Positions 34,252 to 44,829 of a stretch of DNA of 64,000 nucleotides are shown piece after piece; positions within the stretch are counted from its first letter, which is position 1; every line of letters begins with the position of its first letter. The notes under the pieces are model-generated. The model was not told where the DNA came from. It saw only the letters and a list, made by a program, of their open reading frames with translations, and did no database searches. Where the stretch lies: assembly GCA_011319805.1 (NCBI GenBank), contig SJRY01000080.1, positions 248,001 through 312,000 on the forward strand, given 5' to 3'. Made by a program: the position numbers and the translations under genes. The stretch is from Macrocybe gigantea (lineage: Eukaryota; Basidiomycota; Agaricomycetes; Agaricales; Callistosporiaceae).

Positions 34252-35262
34252 ATGGCCAACCATGCACTTCTCCATCCCTTGGCCTCTCTCGCACAAATTG
34301 AAAAGAGCCCCTCCAGGGAAGACGGTGTGCCAAACGACTTGGAAGAAGATCTGAGAGCATGCGGCTGTAAACTCATTCACGAAGCAGGCATACTTTTACG
34401 ACAGTATGTCTTCTTGGTTATACACCAGACCGAGCTCATAATCGGGACAGAAAGCAAGTAGCCGTCGCCACTGCTCAAATATTGTTCCAGAGGTTCTGGT
34501 ATGTCACCTCGATGAAGCAGTTCGGTGTTGGCGTGAGTACTCGTCCTTCTTGGCAGCTTCTCTCCAGTCAAGCTCAGCACGGTTCATGCATCAGGATATC
34601 GCCATGGGCGCGTTGTATCTCGCCTCAAAGTTGGAGGAATGCCAGCTCCGGATACGTGATCTTATCAACGTTTACGACCTGTTGCTCCAACGCAACGCCC
34701 ATCTCGTCGAGAAAAAGACCGACGCCGATTTCAGATATGCGCCGATGTCATACTTTGGCTCGACTTTCTATGACCTCAAGGACACACTGGTCGTGGCCGA
34801 GATGCAGATCCTCAAGCGACTTGGATTCAACGTGCACGTTGTCCTGCCATACGGGACACTCATCAACTATCTGCGGGTGCTGGTCTGACGTCGCGCAGCG
34901 ATGTGTGCAGCAGGGCATGGGGATACCTGAACGATGCGTGAGTGTGCCTCCACTTGGCTAGTTGGGTTGCCCATGACATTTTGTGAAACACAAGTATGCA
35001 GACACCGGTATACGCGCTGTATCAAGTCCCGGCCATCGTGAGCGCGGCGATACTGCTGACTGTGCGACATCTCTGCATCTCTCTCCCGTCCGATCCGCCA
35101 GACTGCTGGTGGGAGTTGTTTGACGCCTCGTGGGACGATATCTGGTGCATATGCGGGTACATAATGAGATTGTATAGACCGAGGAGCCTGGAGGACAACT
35201 TGCGCGTTGTCGATTTGCTCACGAAAAAGAAGCTGAGGAGATGGTTGGAAGAGCACACGTGA
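34252..35262 (+). CDS. L-type cyclin
   Basis: Cyclin of about 281 aa; exons 34252-34403, 34451-34532, 34595-34937, 34995-35262. First cyclin box: LEEDLRACGCKLIHEAGILL, QKQVAVATAQILFQRFWY, DIAMGALYLASKLEE; the segment MQILKRLGFNVHVVLPY leads to the second box (RAWGYLNDAMQTPVYALY, IVSAAILLTVRHL). This matches cyclin L, the partner of CDK10/11-type splicing kinases, and lacks the long RS tail of animal cyclin L. The frame needs one more G at 34882-34883 to give LRVLGLTSR; without it the frame stops at 34888. Starts 86 bp from the divergent RS-rich gene and ends only 58 bp before the SRP receptor gene. Confidence 0.85.
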
Positions 35263-35320
35263 TGCATAACCCGTGTCCAGAGCACTACCATACATCTCTC
35301 ATTTAACCACACATATACCA

Positions 35321-37988
35321 ATGCTCGACCATTGTTCCATATCCCATAAAGGTCCTCTCTGTGAATTATCCGACATGTGCATATGCTCATTCTCAGGAAC
35401 AGGTGGATTGGTGCTATGGTCCAGGTCGTTCACACCGGACATCGCACGCCTCGCGTCATCCTCGGCATCACCTGTGAACTCTCTTATAAGGGAAGCCTTA
35501 ATCGAAGGCAGAACCTCAGACGACAAATATGAGAAAGACGGCTATGCCATTCGATGGACCTTTATGAACGACCTCGAGTTGATATTCGTGGTACGGATAT
35601 ATTTGCCTCCCTCAATGCCTGATCCAGAATCTCCCTCAAGGTAGCATATCAGCGCATTTTGCAGCTCACATACGTAAATGATCTCTTGGAGGCCCTCAAG
35701 TTGCTCTTCATCAAGAATTTCCAACCTTTCTTGACCACATTTGTTGCTTCTCTGCATGCGGTCAGTGCAGGAAAAGTCCTCGCGGACGGACCGCCCTCTT
35801 GGGACTTTGCGGATGTCTTCAAAGGGTGGGATGAGATTTTTGACAGGTTGCTGAAGGGGCTGGAAGGCAAGGCCGCGCAGGTGCGTTATACTCATTCCAT
35901 GCCAACAAGGCCATCACCATACAGAGTTCTGTCTTTTCTCAACACAGGACCGTAAAGCACGGCTGCGCTCCAGTATCAAGCCTTTCGAGGACCACACACC
36001 TCCTTCGGACGATCAGAGCACAGGTAGGCCTGTTTGCAGCCTATACGATATATCGAAACTGCCCGTATTCTAGAACCGACTGTTGCACCAGATGTTCCGG
36101 ACGATGAGCAACAGATTGCGAGAAATGTGCAAGCCTTAAAGAACCGGCTTCGCGGTCGCGGTGGCAGGCGCGGTGGTCGGGGAGGACGAGCCAGTATGGG
36201 TGGAAAGGACAGCATCCAAAGTTCAGAGTATGGCCTCGCCTTTTGGCTCTGCTTCTAAACGGACTGAACTAGTTTACTCCTTCCTTCCACTATCCTTTCA
36301 GCTCCGAGACGCCGAGCAAACGCAAGGCGAAATCTAAAGTCGGGCGCAAGTGGGGTGACGAGCCACCGTCAGAGTCCGACATGGCGTCCCTTGACTTCAG
36401 CTTGGACAAGACGGACCCGACCAGAACATCCGCACCGTTGCAGGATCTGCAAGCCTTGGTTGATCAGGCTTCCCTAGGCACGCGCACCAGCGATGGACTC
36501 TACGAAGTGAAGGACTGGGAGTTCGCTCATAACGAAGGCATCGACAAAGCTATTGCGAATGCCATCGAGACCACCAGTAACAGAGCCACGACCGCATCGA
36601 GCTCATTGGGTGCCCTTGGGTCTCTCTTTGCGCGTCTGACGGGATCCAAGATCCTCACGGAACAGGACCTTAAACCTGTCCTGGAGGGCATGAAGCAACA
36701 TCTCATGAAGAAGAACGTTGCGAAGGAGATATCAGAAAAGATCTGCGAAGGTGTTGGAGAGAGCCTCGTCGGCAGGAGGATAGGAGGGTTCCAAAGTGAG
36801 GAATTCAAACTCACAAACTCAACACGCTTGATTCATCTCTTTGCCTTTTTAGCGACGAACGCGGCCGTCCGTGCGGCATTGTCAACATCTCTGACCAGAA
36901 TCTTGACTCCAAAAACGTCGACTGATCTACTATTATCTATCCGCAACAAATTATCTTCTCCTCTACCGTCTACACAACATCCACAGCCATATACCATCAC
37001 CTTTGTCGGCGTTAACGGAGTCGGGAAAAGCACAAACTTATCTAAAGTGTGCTTTTGGCTGATTCAGAACGGTCTCAGGGTTCTGATTGCTGCTTGTGAT
37101 ACATTCCGGTGAGCCTCAGCTGAAGAACGTCCAATTTTTGGTGCTGTTCATCTTTGATTTAGGAGCGGGGCAGTGGAGCAACTGCGTGTACATGTCCGCA
37201 ATTTGAGCATGCTTACTGTCAACGGCGTGGCAGATAGCAAAGGACGGGTTGAGCTCTTTGAGCGGGGCTACGGAAAAGACGCTGCAGGGATTGCCAAGGA
37301 AGCTATTGCCTTTGGTGTGTGTTCCACCCATTTCTTAATGTTAGTTATCATCTCTAATCTTGCCTTAGCCAGAGACAATGAGTTTGATGTAGTGCTCATC
37401 GATACGGCTGGCCGTATGCAAGATAACGAAGTAAGCTGTCCATTGCAGTGTTTTGGGCCCCTTGTCCAATTTGAACTTTGTAGCCTCTCATGCGAGCGCT
37501 TGCGAAGGTGAGCTGTCGGTAAATATGGTGCACAGATGCCCGTTCATTGACATGGCCAAGTTGGTCGCTGTGAACAATCCCGACAAAATCATCTTCGTTG
37601 GCGAAGCACTAGTAGGAAACGAAGCCGTTGATCAATTAACGAAATTCGATCGCGCACTTCGCGACTTCTCGGCTGCGTCAGAGCCCGGAAAAGGTCGTGG
37701 AATAGATGGCATGCTAGTGACCAAATGGGACACAGTAGATGACAAGGTATGTTCAGCTGCTTGTAATGTATTATTGATAGGGAATTTACCGTACTGCGTC
37801 GTAGGTTGGGGCAGCCCTCTCGATGACATACGTCACGGGTCAGCCGATCCTTTTTGTTGGGTGCGGCCAGGTATGTTTTTTTTTGGAAATTTGAAGTAAA
37901 AACTTTCAACCGACCATCATCGCAGACATATACCGATCTAAGGCAATTGAGAGTTGCCAACGTCGTTCAGGCCATTCTGAGTGATTAG
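35321..37988 (+). CDS. SRP101: Signal recognition particle receptor subunit alpha
   Basis: Protein of 665 aa; exons 35321-35351, 35397-35590, 35641-35880, 35948-36023, 36074-36227, 36302-36795, 36853-37108, 37163-37314, 37369-37430, 37484-37507, 37561-37746, 37805-37870, 37926-37988. The N-terminal SRX-type domain begins [18 protein letters not shown] and a charged linker with an RGRGG patch follows (~residues 225-245). The NG domain has the G1 loop GVNGVGKST, the [11 protein letters not shown] motif, G3 [12 protein letters not shown]4-like [14 protein letters not shown], and the closing [10 protein letters not shown]. It docks ribosome-SRP complexes at the ER membrane by pairing its GTPase with SRP54. 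All thirteen exons close in frame with GT-AG introns, and no homopolymer break is needed. Confidence 0.95.
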
Positions 37989-38122
37989 TAGTTCTGACAC
38001 CGATGTTGTAGCCTGATTTATTGCGATCCTGTATGATACAGACAAGACATGTTCTGGTATCACAATCATTGGCATTTGTAATCCCAGAGTCCATCCCGTT
38101 CACCTCACCTGATCAATCGCGA

Positions 38123-39694
38123 ATGACCTCTTCACCGGAATTCCTGCTTTCTGAAGCGCACCTCGCACTGAGCAAAGTATATACTGCTTAACGTCTCGCT
38201 TATCGATACCTGATGAGGGAACCCGAAAGGCCCGCAAACTGAAGTCTGAGAAGACCAAAGAGCTCGGATCCCCCATCGAGTTGCCAGGAAAGCCTCTTGA
38301 TATCCTGCTGCAAGGAAATCATGCTTGGATAGCAGAAAACACTCACCTCGCCAGGAAGATTGACCTCGAGGTATTCAAAATTGTCTGGGAATTGTTGGAT
38401 ACATCGATGCAGGGAACCCTCTTTCACATCAGTCAGGCAAGACGATTCAGATATTCAAAGGCCACACAGGACCTGTCACATCTTTGGCAATCGTAGCGTC
38501 AGACTCTGCGGGTCAGGATCTCCTCATAACAGGGTCTTGGGACAAGGTAACGTCTTTCGAAGACAAGTAAAATGCATGCGTCTAATTCGCTTTGCTTAAA
38601 GACGATCAAAATTTGGAATACGGAGGTGCGCGCCTCGAAGGCCTTATGTTTTTCCTTGTCAAACCCCATCCGCACTCAGACGACGAAGGCAGTATCCACA
38701 ACGGAAGCCCATGGAGATTTTGTGAAAACGTTATTGGTGCTGCCGTCGCTGGACTCCTCATTAGCGGTGGTTCAGACAAGATTGTGAGATTTTGGTGAGC
38801 GCCCGGCTGTCGAGTCCCTCTTGCCACAGTGACAAAGTTGTCAGGAATTTCTCCAAGTGCCTTGAAGGACATCCGTTGGAAAGTGTGGGTAGTATTTCTG
38901 CTCACACTCGTCCTGTCGAGAATCTTGCCACAAAAATGGATTCGGAGGTCCGTTTTGTCCTGTATACTGCTGACACGATGGGCGTCATCAAGATCTGGAA
39001 TGTACATCAAAGTGCAGGAGACAAGTCTTGGAGAAGTGATTTGGTCACCCAGCTGAACCATCACCGAACGAGAATCAATGAATTAATAGTGGGGGAGGGA
39101 CAACTGTGGTCAGGTTCGTTTCCCGGCACTAGCTGCGAGAGGAAGTGCTGAAGCGTGAAACAGCATCTTCGGACGGAACCGTTCAGATCGTGGCGGAGCC
39201 CAACTCTAGTGCTTCTGCGAAGAAGCCTTTAGCTGTCATCACTCATCCGACTGCCGTTAGGTGCATTCTTCCCCTTTCTTTGTCGGACTTGGGAGAGCCT
39301 TATCTTGTCACCGGCTCCGGTGACGAGATTCGGGTGTACGATCTCGCCATTTTAGAAGAACCTGAACTTCTCTGCGTGCTTGATGGCCATTGGCATGATA
39401 TTACATCCTTAAAACTGTGGAAGCGAAAAAGTGTACAAGATGACAAGACATTGATTGAACCTTGGATCGTCACTGCAAGTCTAGATGGGACCGTCCGGAA
39501 ATGGAAGCTTACAGGTAAAACAGCGATGTTTTTGCCGCAAGCGGAGTGTTTACCGCTGTGAAACAGATCTTCTGAACATGAAACAGCAATCTACGCCTGC
39601 CAATGAGTCAATTGTGGAGGCGTCGAAGCCACTGGAAAACCAATCAGGTTTGACTGAGGAAGAAGAGAGGGAGTTGGCGGAGCTCATGGACTGA
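38123..39694 (+). CDS. WD40-repeat protein
   Basis: About 402 aa; exons 38123-38176, 38218-38370, 38433-38546, 38602-38625, 38680-38794, 38845-39113, 39164-39514, 39567-39694. Beta-propeller blades are visible: FKGHTGPVTSLAIV/GSWDKTIKIWN, EAHGDFVKTLLVL/SGGSDKIVRFW, SAHTRPVENLA/TADTMGVIKIWN, SSDGTVQIV, SGDEIRVYDL, LDGHWHDITSL/ASLDGTVRKWKL, ending with an acidic EEEERELAELMD. It is probably a propeller scaffold; the specific family is not recognised. One C is missing near 38754 (PSLDLLISGG is otherwise unreadable). The fifth intron is taken as 38795-38844, since a closer acceptor would leave only 35 nt and lose the Trp. Confidence 0.8.
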
Positions 39695-39856
39695 TCCAAA
39701 AGTCCGCTCGACAATCATCAGAGCTGAACTGGGGGCTGCGCAGATTACACGACTGGCATACCAGATTTCAGGCTGACTGGGTTGATGTAGATGAATCCGT
39801 CCTCCAATACAGATGTACATGAATGACAAGTAGATGTGTATCCTAGTATCATATGT

Positions 39857-41510
39857 TCACAACTTGGATTTTAGCTGAGCGTTGGCATTCCGCAAAGATG
39901 TAGCTGCGGTTCCGACGAGCTCATCAACACTAGGTGGAGATAAGTTTCCCGGGCAAGCAGCGAATAGCCGTGAACTCACATATCTTTGGCAGGTTTGATT
40001 TCCTGAAAGTGGCAATCAGGAAAGTCAGAACAGCATTAAAATGTCTAAACAACGCACGTGGATAGAGCCTGCAACTCGACCCATCAGCCCTTTATAAAGT
40101 TTGTACTCAGTTGTCGCGAATCATCGATAGGAGACGACATGGTTCACATACATGTCAAGCTAGCGATGGATCTCTCTGGGTGGTTTTCCATTTCCACCTC
40201 GTGTGGAATTTTTCCTTGAGAGACGAGGTCCTCCAGCTCCTTACGACGTTTGGTCTCCCTGGCGAATGTGAATGATACGTATTTTTGGGTTTCACAAGAA
40301 CGTACCATTCTTCGATGTAGGGTGTTCTCCGAACGCTCATAGGTCGACCCGTGTAAATAATCGTACGGACAACGTCATCGTATCCTGCGCTGACAACCAT
40401 TTCTTTGTGTTTGGGCGGTGCACCGGCTTCCACGCTAGCAACGAAGCGCGTGCCAACCCAGACACCGGATGCGCCGTACCTGTGTGCCAAGTAAGGACGA
40501 ACAGAACTGCAGCTTGATATGAAGCGCGTACGACAGCGCAGCTGCCAACCCCCTGCCATCAGCAATGCCTCCTGCCGCCACAACAATCACGGGTTCTCCG
40601 GTCAACGGGCTTTTCGCATGGCGGCAAAGATCGACGACGGCCGGTATCAGAATCGAGAATGGAGTATCACCTGTGTGTCCGCCACCTTCTCCGCCTTGCG
40701 CGCCGATAATATCAACACCTGTATATCGGAACAAATAGTTAGTACGGGGAGGAACTTTCGGAAGAGCTCATGACCTTGATCCAGGGCCTTTGCGACGTGC
40801 TAGGGTCTCAGTGAGAAGCAGCAGCATGTGGAAGAGAATTTTCTAAGCCACCTTGGGGTGCCCTATCATGCTGGACTTCTATGAGCGTGTGCCTCGGACA
40901 GCCGGTATCCAGTACGTGACTTACTTCATAACGGGAATTCCAGCTGCATGCAGCTTGTCGACGGCCCATTTTGGAGGAACACCGACTGCGCAGACGAAAA
41001 GAGATGCTCCTGCCTTGATGATGACATCGATGAGCTCAGGCAATTGCCCACCCGTGTAATCTCGCTAACAAATTGTCAACAAAAGATTCCGCGGCATCAA
41101 AATATCCATCAGGCAACGGACGTTCGTTTTCCTTGCACTCCCACCAAGTTGCGGGATGAGCAGGTCAACACCAAAAGGTGCATTCCTGTCCTCCAGATGA
41201 CTTTTCAGCTCTTCAATGGAGCCTTGTAGGAATTTAGGGCTTTGCCGAACACCACCGATAACACCAATGCCGCCTATGCCATGCTGTCAATGCCAACTGG
41301 CAGAGATTTGATCTTGTGTCTTACCCGCATTCGTCACTGCGGCAGCAAGCTTGGGCCCAGCAGCGACATTCATGCTGAAATATGAAATATTTAGCTTGGT
41401 ATGACGATGTTGGTTAATGGCTGTGATGCTCACCCCGCAAGCATGACGGGATGATTAATCTTGAATAGCTTTGTTAGAGGAGTGGTGATTACAGGCTCCG
41501 AGGAAGGCAT
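39857..41510 (-). CDS. Nitronate monooxygenase (2-nitropropane dioxygenase family)
   Basis: FMN enzyme of 352 aa that oxidises alkyl nitronates; 12 exons: 41510-41434, 41374-41325, 41273-41122, 41064-40925, 40870-40852, 40799-40775, 40718-40532, 40479-40306, 40258-40152, 40089-40058, 40002-39980, 39929-39857. Landmarks: MLAGMNVAAGPKLAAAV, GGIGVIGG, FGVDLLIPQ, GVDIIGAQGGEGGGHTGD, VVAAGGIADGRGLAAAL, YGASGVWVGTRF. The C-terminus is SKL, a canonical PTS1, so it should be peroxisomal. It shares a 168-bp divergent promoter region with the cytochrome c heme lyase gene. All introns are GT-AG and the frame closes exactly. Confidence 0.92.
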
Positions 41511-41678
41511 TTGTAAGTATGGCGCTCCGGTGGTGATGGTAGGCCATGGTATTTATACCGGTGAGAGTGAGGACCGTCTCTCAGTCGCTAGCTGTAAGGG
41601 GTTACCCCGGGCCGGCATCTTTAATCCCCGAACACATTCTCAGCCAATTACGTAATATTCGTACCCTTAAATTTCCCC

Positions 41679-42379
41679 ATGTCCCAGTCCAAGTGTCCGG
41701 TTGACCACACCACGCAATCCTGTCCAGTTGACCATAACTCGCGTTCGAATTGGTCTCGCTTCCTCTCCGGAGAGGTCGCTAATCCGTCCAACGTTCTTTC
41801 TACCGAAAGAGAGACTTCCTCCATTCCCAAAGTCGACAACGAAAAATGGATATACCCTTCCGAAGCCCAGTTCTTTGCTGCAATGGCCCGCAAAAATCAT
41901 AATCCTAATCCCGCGGACATGAAGACCATCATTCCGATACACAATGCAGTGAACGAAAAGGCCTGGCAGGAGATACTGAAATGGGAAACTGGCAGGGGCG
42001 GGGACACATGTGGTGGTGTCAGGCTGGTCAACTTCAAAGGAAGACCGTCTGAAATTAGCCCCAAGGCGAGATGGAAAATGCTACTTGGGTATGTCTCGTT
42101 ATGTTTTACGCAGACTCAATCTGAACAGCCCTTCGTGCCATGCATAGTTACTCTGCGCCTTTTGATCGTCATGATTGGGTGGTTGACCGGTGTGGAACTC
42201 GGATGCGCTATGTGATTGATTTCTACACAGGTCATAACCCGACCGGATCACCCTCCAACTTGTCATTCTATCTGGATGTCCGACCAGCTTTGGACAATTG
42301 GGAAGGTCTTAGGATGAGAGTCGAGAACTTTTGGACAAACATATCTACTCCTGCCACACCGCCTGTCAAAAGTTTGTAG
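41679..42379 (+). CDS. CYC3: Cytochrome c heme lyase (holocytochrome c synthase)
   Basis: Attaches heme to apocytochrome c in the mitochondrial intermembrane space; 213 aa, two exons (41679-42088, 42148-42379). Two Cys-Pro-Val heme regulatory motifs (KCPVDH and SCPVDH) open the protein. The core shows [18 protein letters not shown], the heme-binding region around [34 protein letters not shown], and [22 protein letters not shown]. These are the conserved HCCS blocks in the right order and length. The start is the ATG at 41679, directly followed by the first CPV motif. The stop lies 38 bp from the SSF1 stop on the other strand. Confidence 0.95.
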
Positions 42380-42417
42380 TCCTGCAAGATGCTTGAATGT
42401 CTAGTCATATCCTCTCA

Positions 42418-43902
42418 TCAACGTTTGTTGCTCCGCGTTCTCAACTTTTTAACTGGGCGTCGGTGACCTTCGCTTTCGCTATCGTCACTTTGGTCTTCTT
42501 CAGGCTCCTCGCTGTCTTCGCCTTCGCTGATTTCCTCGTCCTCTTCCCATGCGCCATCAACGTCCTCTTCTACCTCGTCCTCGTCCTCCGTCCCGGACCC
42601 TCCCGCGTCATCGCTTTGTGCTTTTTGATCTGCCTTTTGTTGTGCTTGTGCCTTCTTTCGTTGCACGTTTCTATCCTGTTCTTCGCGCCTCTGCTGCTTT
42701 AATTTTTCCTTAACGGCGTGCTCGGCCTTTTGAGCAGCGATTTCCTTTTTCGATTTTTTGACTACAACATTGTAATCAGTTCATGACTGGAGATTGGTAA
42801 TAGAATGCATTGCTCACCGAATTCGTGATATATTACACTGCCTTCTTTACCTGGCACCCCCTCGACGATTTTCACCAACCGCAGCTCCATCCTGGGGCCA
42901 ACTTCGTCCAGTCTGACCGCTCTTTTCTGCCCCTTTTTGTTGTTTCGTCCAACGTAGTCATCCGCTAGGCTGATTGCGTCTCCATCATCTCCTGCGACGC
43001 TTCCTGCAGAAGAGGCGGCGCTTTCATAACCATCATCAGGGCCAGGCTCTCCTCTCGGACGCAGAAGAAAATCGGCTATGTCTTTTTCTTTGCCCAAATT
43101 TAACATGCTTGACGGTGCAGTCGTTGATGCTGATGGCGCGCCCAGAACTTTGCGAACACGTTTAGAGACTCCATAGGGTTTGACAGTTATGATATAATGC
43201 CGGATATCTATCGTCCCACGATCGCTGCTGTAGGATACAAGGACCACCCGTCGCGCCGAAGACAACGAAAGGGTTTGGGGCGATAGAGGAGGAAATAGTG
43301 ATTGAAATGTTTTGGCGATGAGTGGGAGATGGGGTGGAGTATTGGATGAAGGGGCAGGGAAGGATGCCAATACCAACTTGGATGAAACGTTCAGAAATTC
43401 CGCCAGTGCATGAGCCTATGGCCAACATACCAAGGGTGGACTCAGATATTCCATGCCAATACTGCGCGATCTACGCGACGAATTTAGGATGTCCTTCATA
43501 AGACTGTATCGTTCGATCCGGAAGCTGAGCGTAGGACCAGAAGAGAGCCGTATTATCCTCAAGGACGGGGCTACAGACGTCAAGGTGAAAGCAAGCATGT
43601 GCGTTACTTGCAGAGCAGGCGCCATCGTCAAGAAGTCTTTTAGTTTATTACGATTCCGTTCCTGGAGGGAAAAAAAGAGTACCAATCGTGACTTGCGACA
43701 GAGACTTGAGGTGCTGTTTGCTCACCTTGAGACGACTTGCAGTGTTGGGTTCCATGACCTTGCGCACATCGCGCACGAGCTGTGTGAGCGACGAACCCAC
43801 TTGGCCATGCTTTATAACAAATGTTTTTGGCGTGTTAACCTTGGCCGGATCATTGGCAGCAGGACCCTTGAGATGAGTTCTGTTCTTTCGTCGGCGAGCC
43901 AT
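42418..43902 (-). CDS. SSF1: Brix-domain ribosome biogenesis protein Ssf1/PPAN
   Basis: Protein of 436 aa; exons 43902-43726, 43661-43431, 43376-42818, 42761-42418. It opens with the PPAN-type basic start (ARRRKNRTHLKGP) and PKTFVIKHGQVGSSL. The Brix domain covers roughly residues 25-290 (NKLKDFLTMAP, FRIERYSLMKDI, NYDLGTIDIRHY-like IDIRHYIITVKPYG, MELRLVKIVEGVP). The C-terminus is a long Lys/Gln coiled region followed by an acidic tract (TEDEDEVEEDVDGAWEEDEE). Ssf1 acts in pre-60S maturation and rRNA processing. It starts 66 bp from the divergent CINP-like gene. NOP16, another pre-60S factor, lies 20 kb away, with no sign of an operon-like link. Confidence 0.9.
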
Positions 43903-43968
43903 ACGCTACGTAGAAGTCAGAAATTGGATGTTGATCAAAAATTTGTTACTGCTTTCGTACTGTACCAG

Positions 43969-44812
43969 ATGAGCAACCGGCTTGCCTCTTTTCGCGGCCC
44001 TTCAACGCCCTCCTCATCACCAGTTTCTCAGAGGATCCAGCCCGCATCTCCTGCTCGTACCCAGGAATCCACGTTCCATCGTAAACTACGCGCCTTTTTA
44101 CAGGAATTGCAGCATGTCGCCCATACCTGGAGCGAACTAATCCTTGTCGACGGCCTAAAAGCCGCACAAAAACTGGCTGATACTAGAACCAATCTAGAGT
44201 ACGCTCGTCACCCTGTCATTTCCATTCATGTATTCATGGACGACATAAAGTGACGAGCTTCTACTTTCCGAGTCGGCTCCCCACCGTCGTCTTGTCGCCC
44301 CCAAGGTCGCAATCATGGAGCGGTGCATCACAGACCTTGAAGCAATCACATCCAAGCTAGTACGTATCTAGTTCAACGTGTCAAACGATTTAGATGTCCT
44401 CCATTATTGGCGGCCAGCGGAAACAATTTTCGAAAATGAATAGCATCATCGACAACATAGAGGCCCTCCTTGTCGAAGCACACAAAGCAAAGGGATGGCA
44501 ATGGGTTCAAGAGGAACCATTGTGGATGACATGGTCTCTTGAACGGTTTGGTTCGTCCTAGACAAATCGAAATAATTCCTTCTCTGACAAAGTACAGTAC
44601 GTTCAATGCCCGAAATTTTGATTCCATACCACCGCTCCTTGGCCATACACGAAAATTTCGTCGAATCCATGCGTCCCCATTCCGTTTCATATAAAGAAAC
44701 GCGTATCCACATGGTAAACTGGCTTGCACAACCATGCTTACAAGACGAAGGCTGGGAAGCCATGTGGGAGGAACTATGTAACATAGAGGTTGAACGTTGG
44801 GAAAAACTCTGA
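43969..44812 (+). CDS. CINP-like coiled-coil protein
   Basis: Exons 43969-44198, 44251-44359, 44418-44550, 44598-44812 give about 228 aa. The N-terminal ~25 residues are Ser/Pro-rich and the rest is helical: HTWSELILVDGLKAAQKLAD, ERCITDLEAITSKL, KMNSIIDNIEALLVEAH, PLWMTWSLERF, and a C-terminal ETRIHMVNWLAQPCL. The order of a Trp-containing helix, a central coiled coil, a W-x-T-W-type segment and a final W-L-x-Q-P motif resembles CDK2-interacting protein CINP, a genome-maintenance and ribosome-related factor. That similarity is by eye and weak, so the name is tentative. Divergent from SSF1 (66 bp) and convergent with SYF1 (17 bp between stops). Confidence 0.6.
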
Positions 44813-44829
44813 AGATGTTGGACTTTACT

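Noticed and set aside
40155..40170. GC donor in the nitronate monooxygenase gene after SIAS
   Set aside because: A GTATGT donor eight bases downstream keeps the frame (SLTWLMGRVAG), so the intron is canonical.
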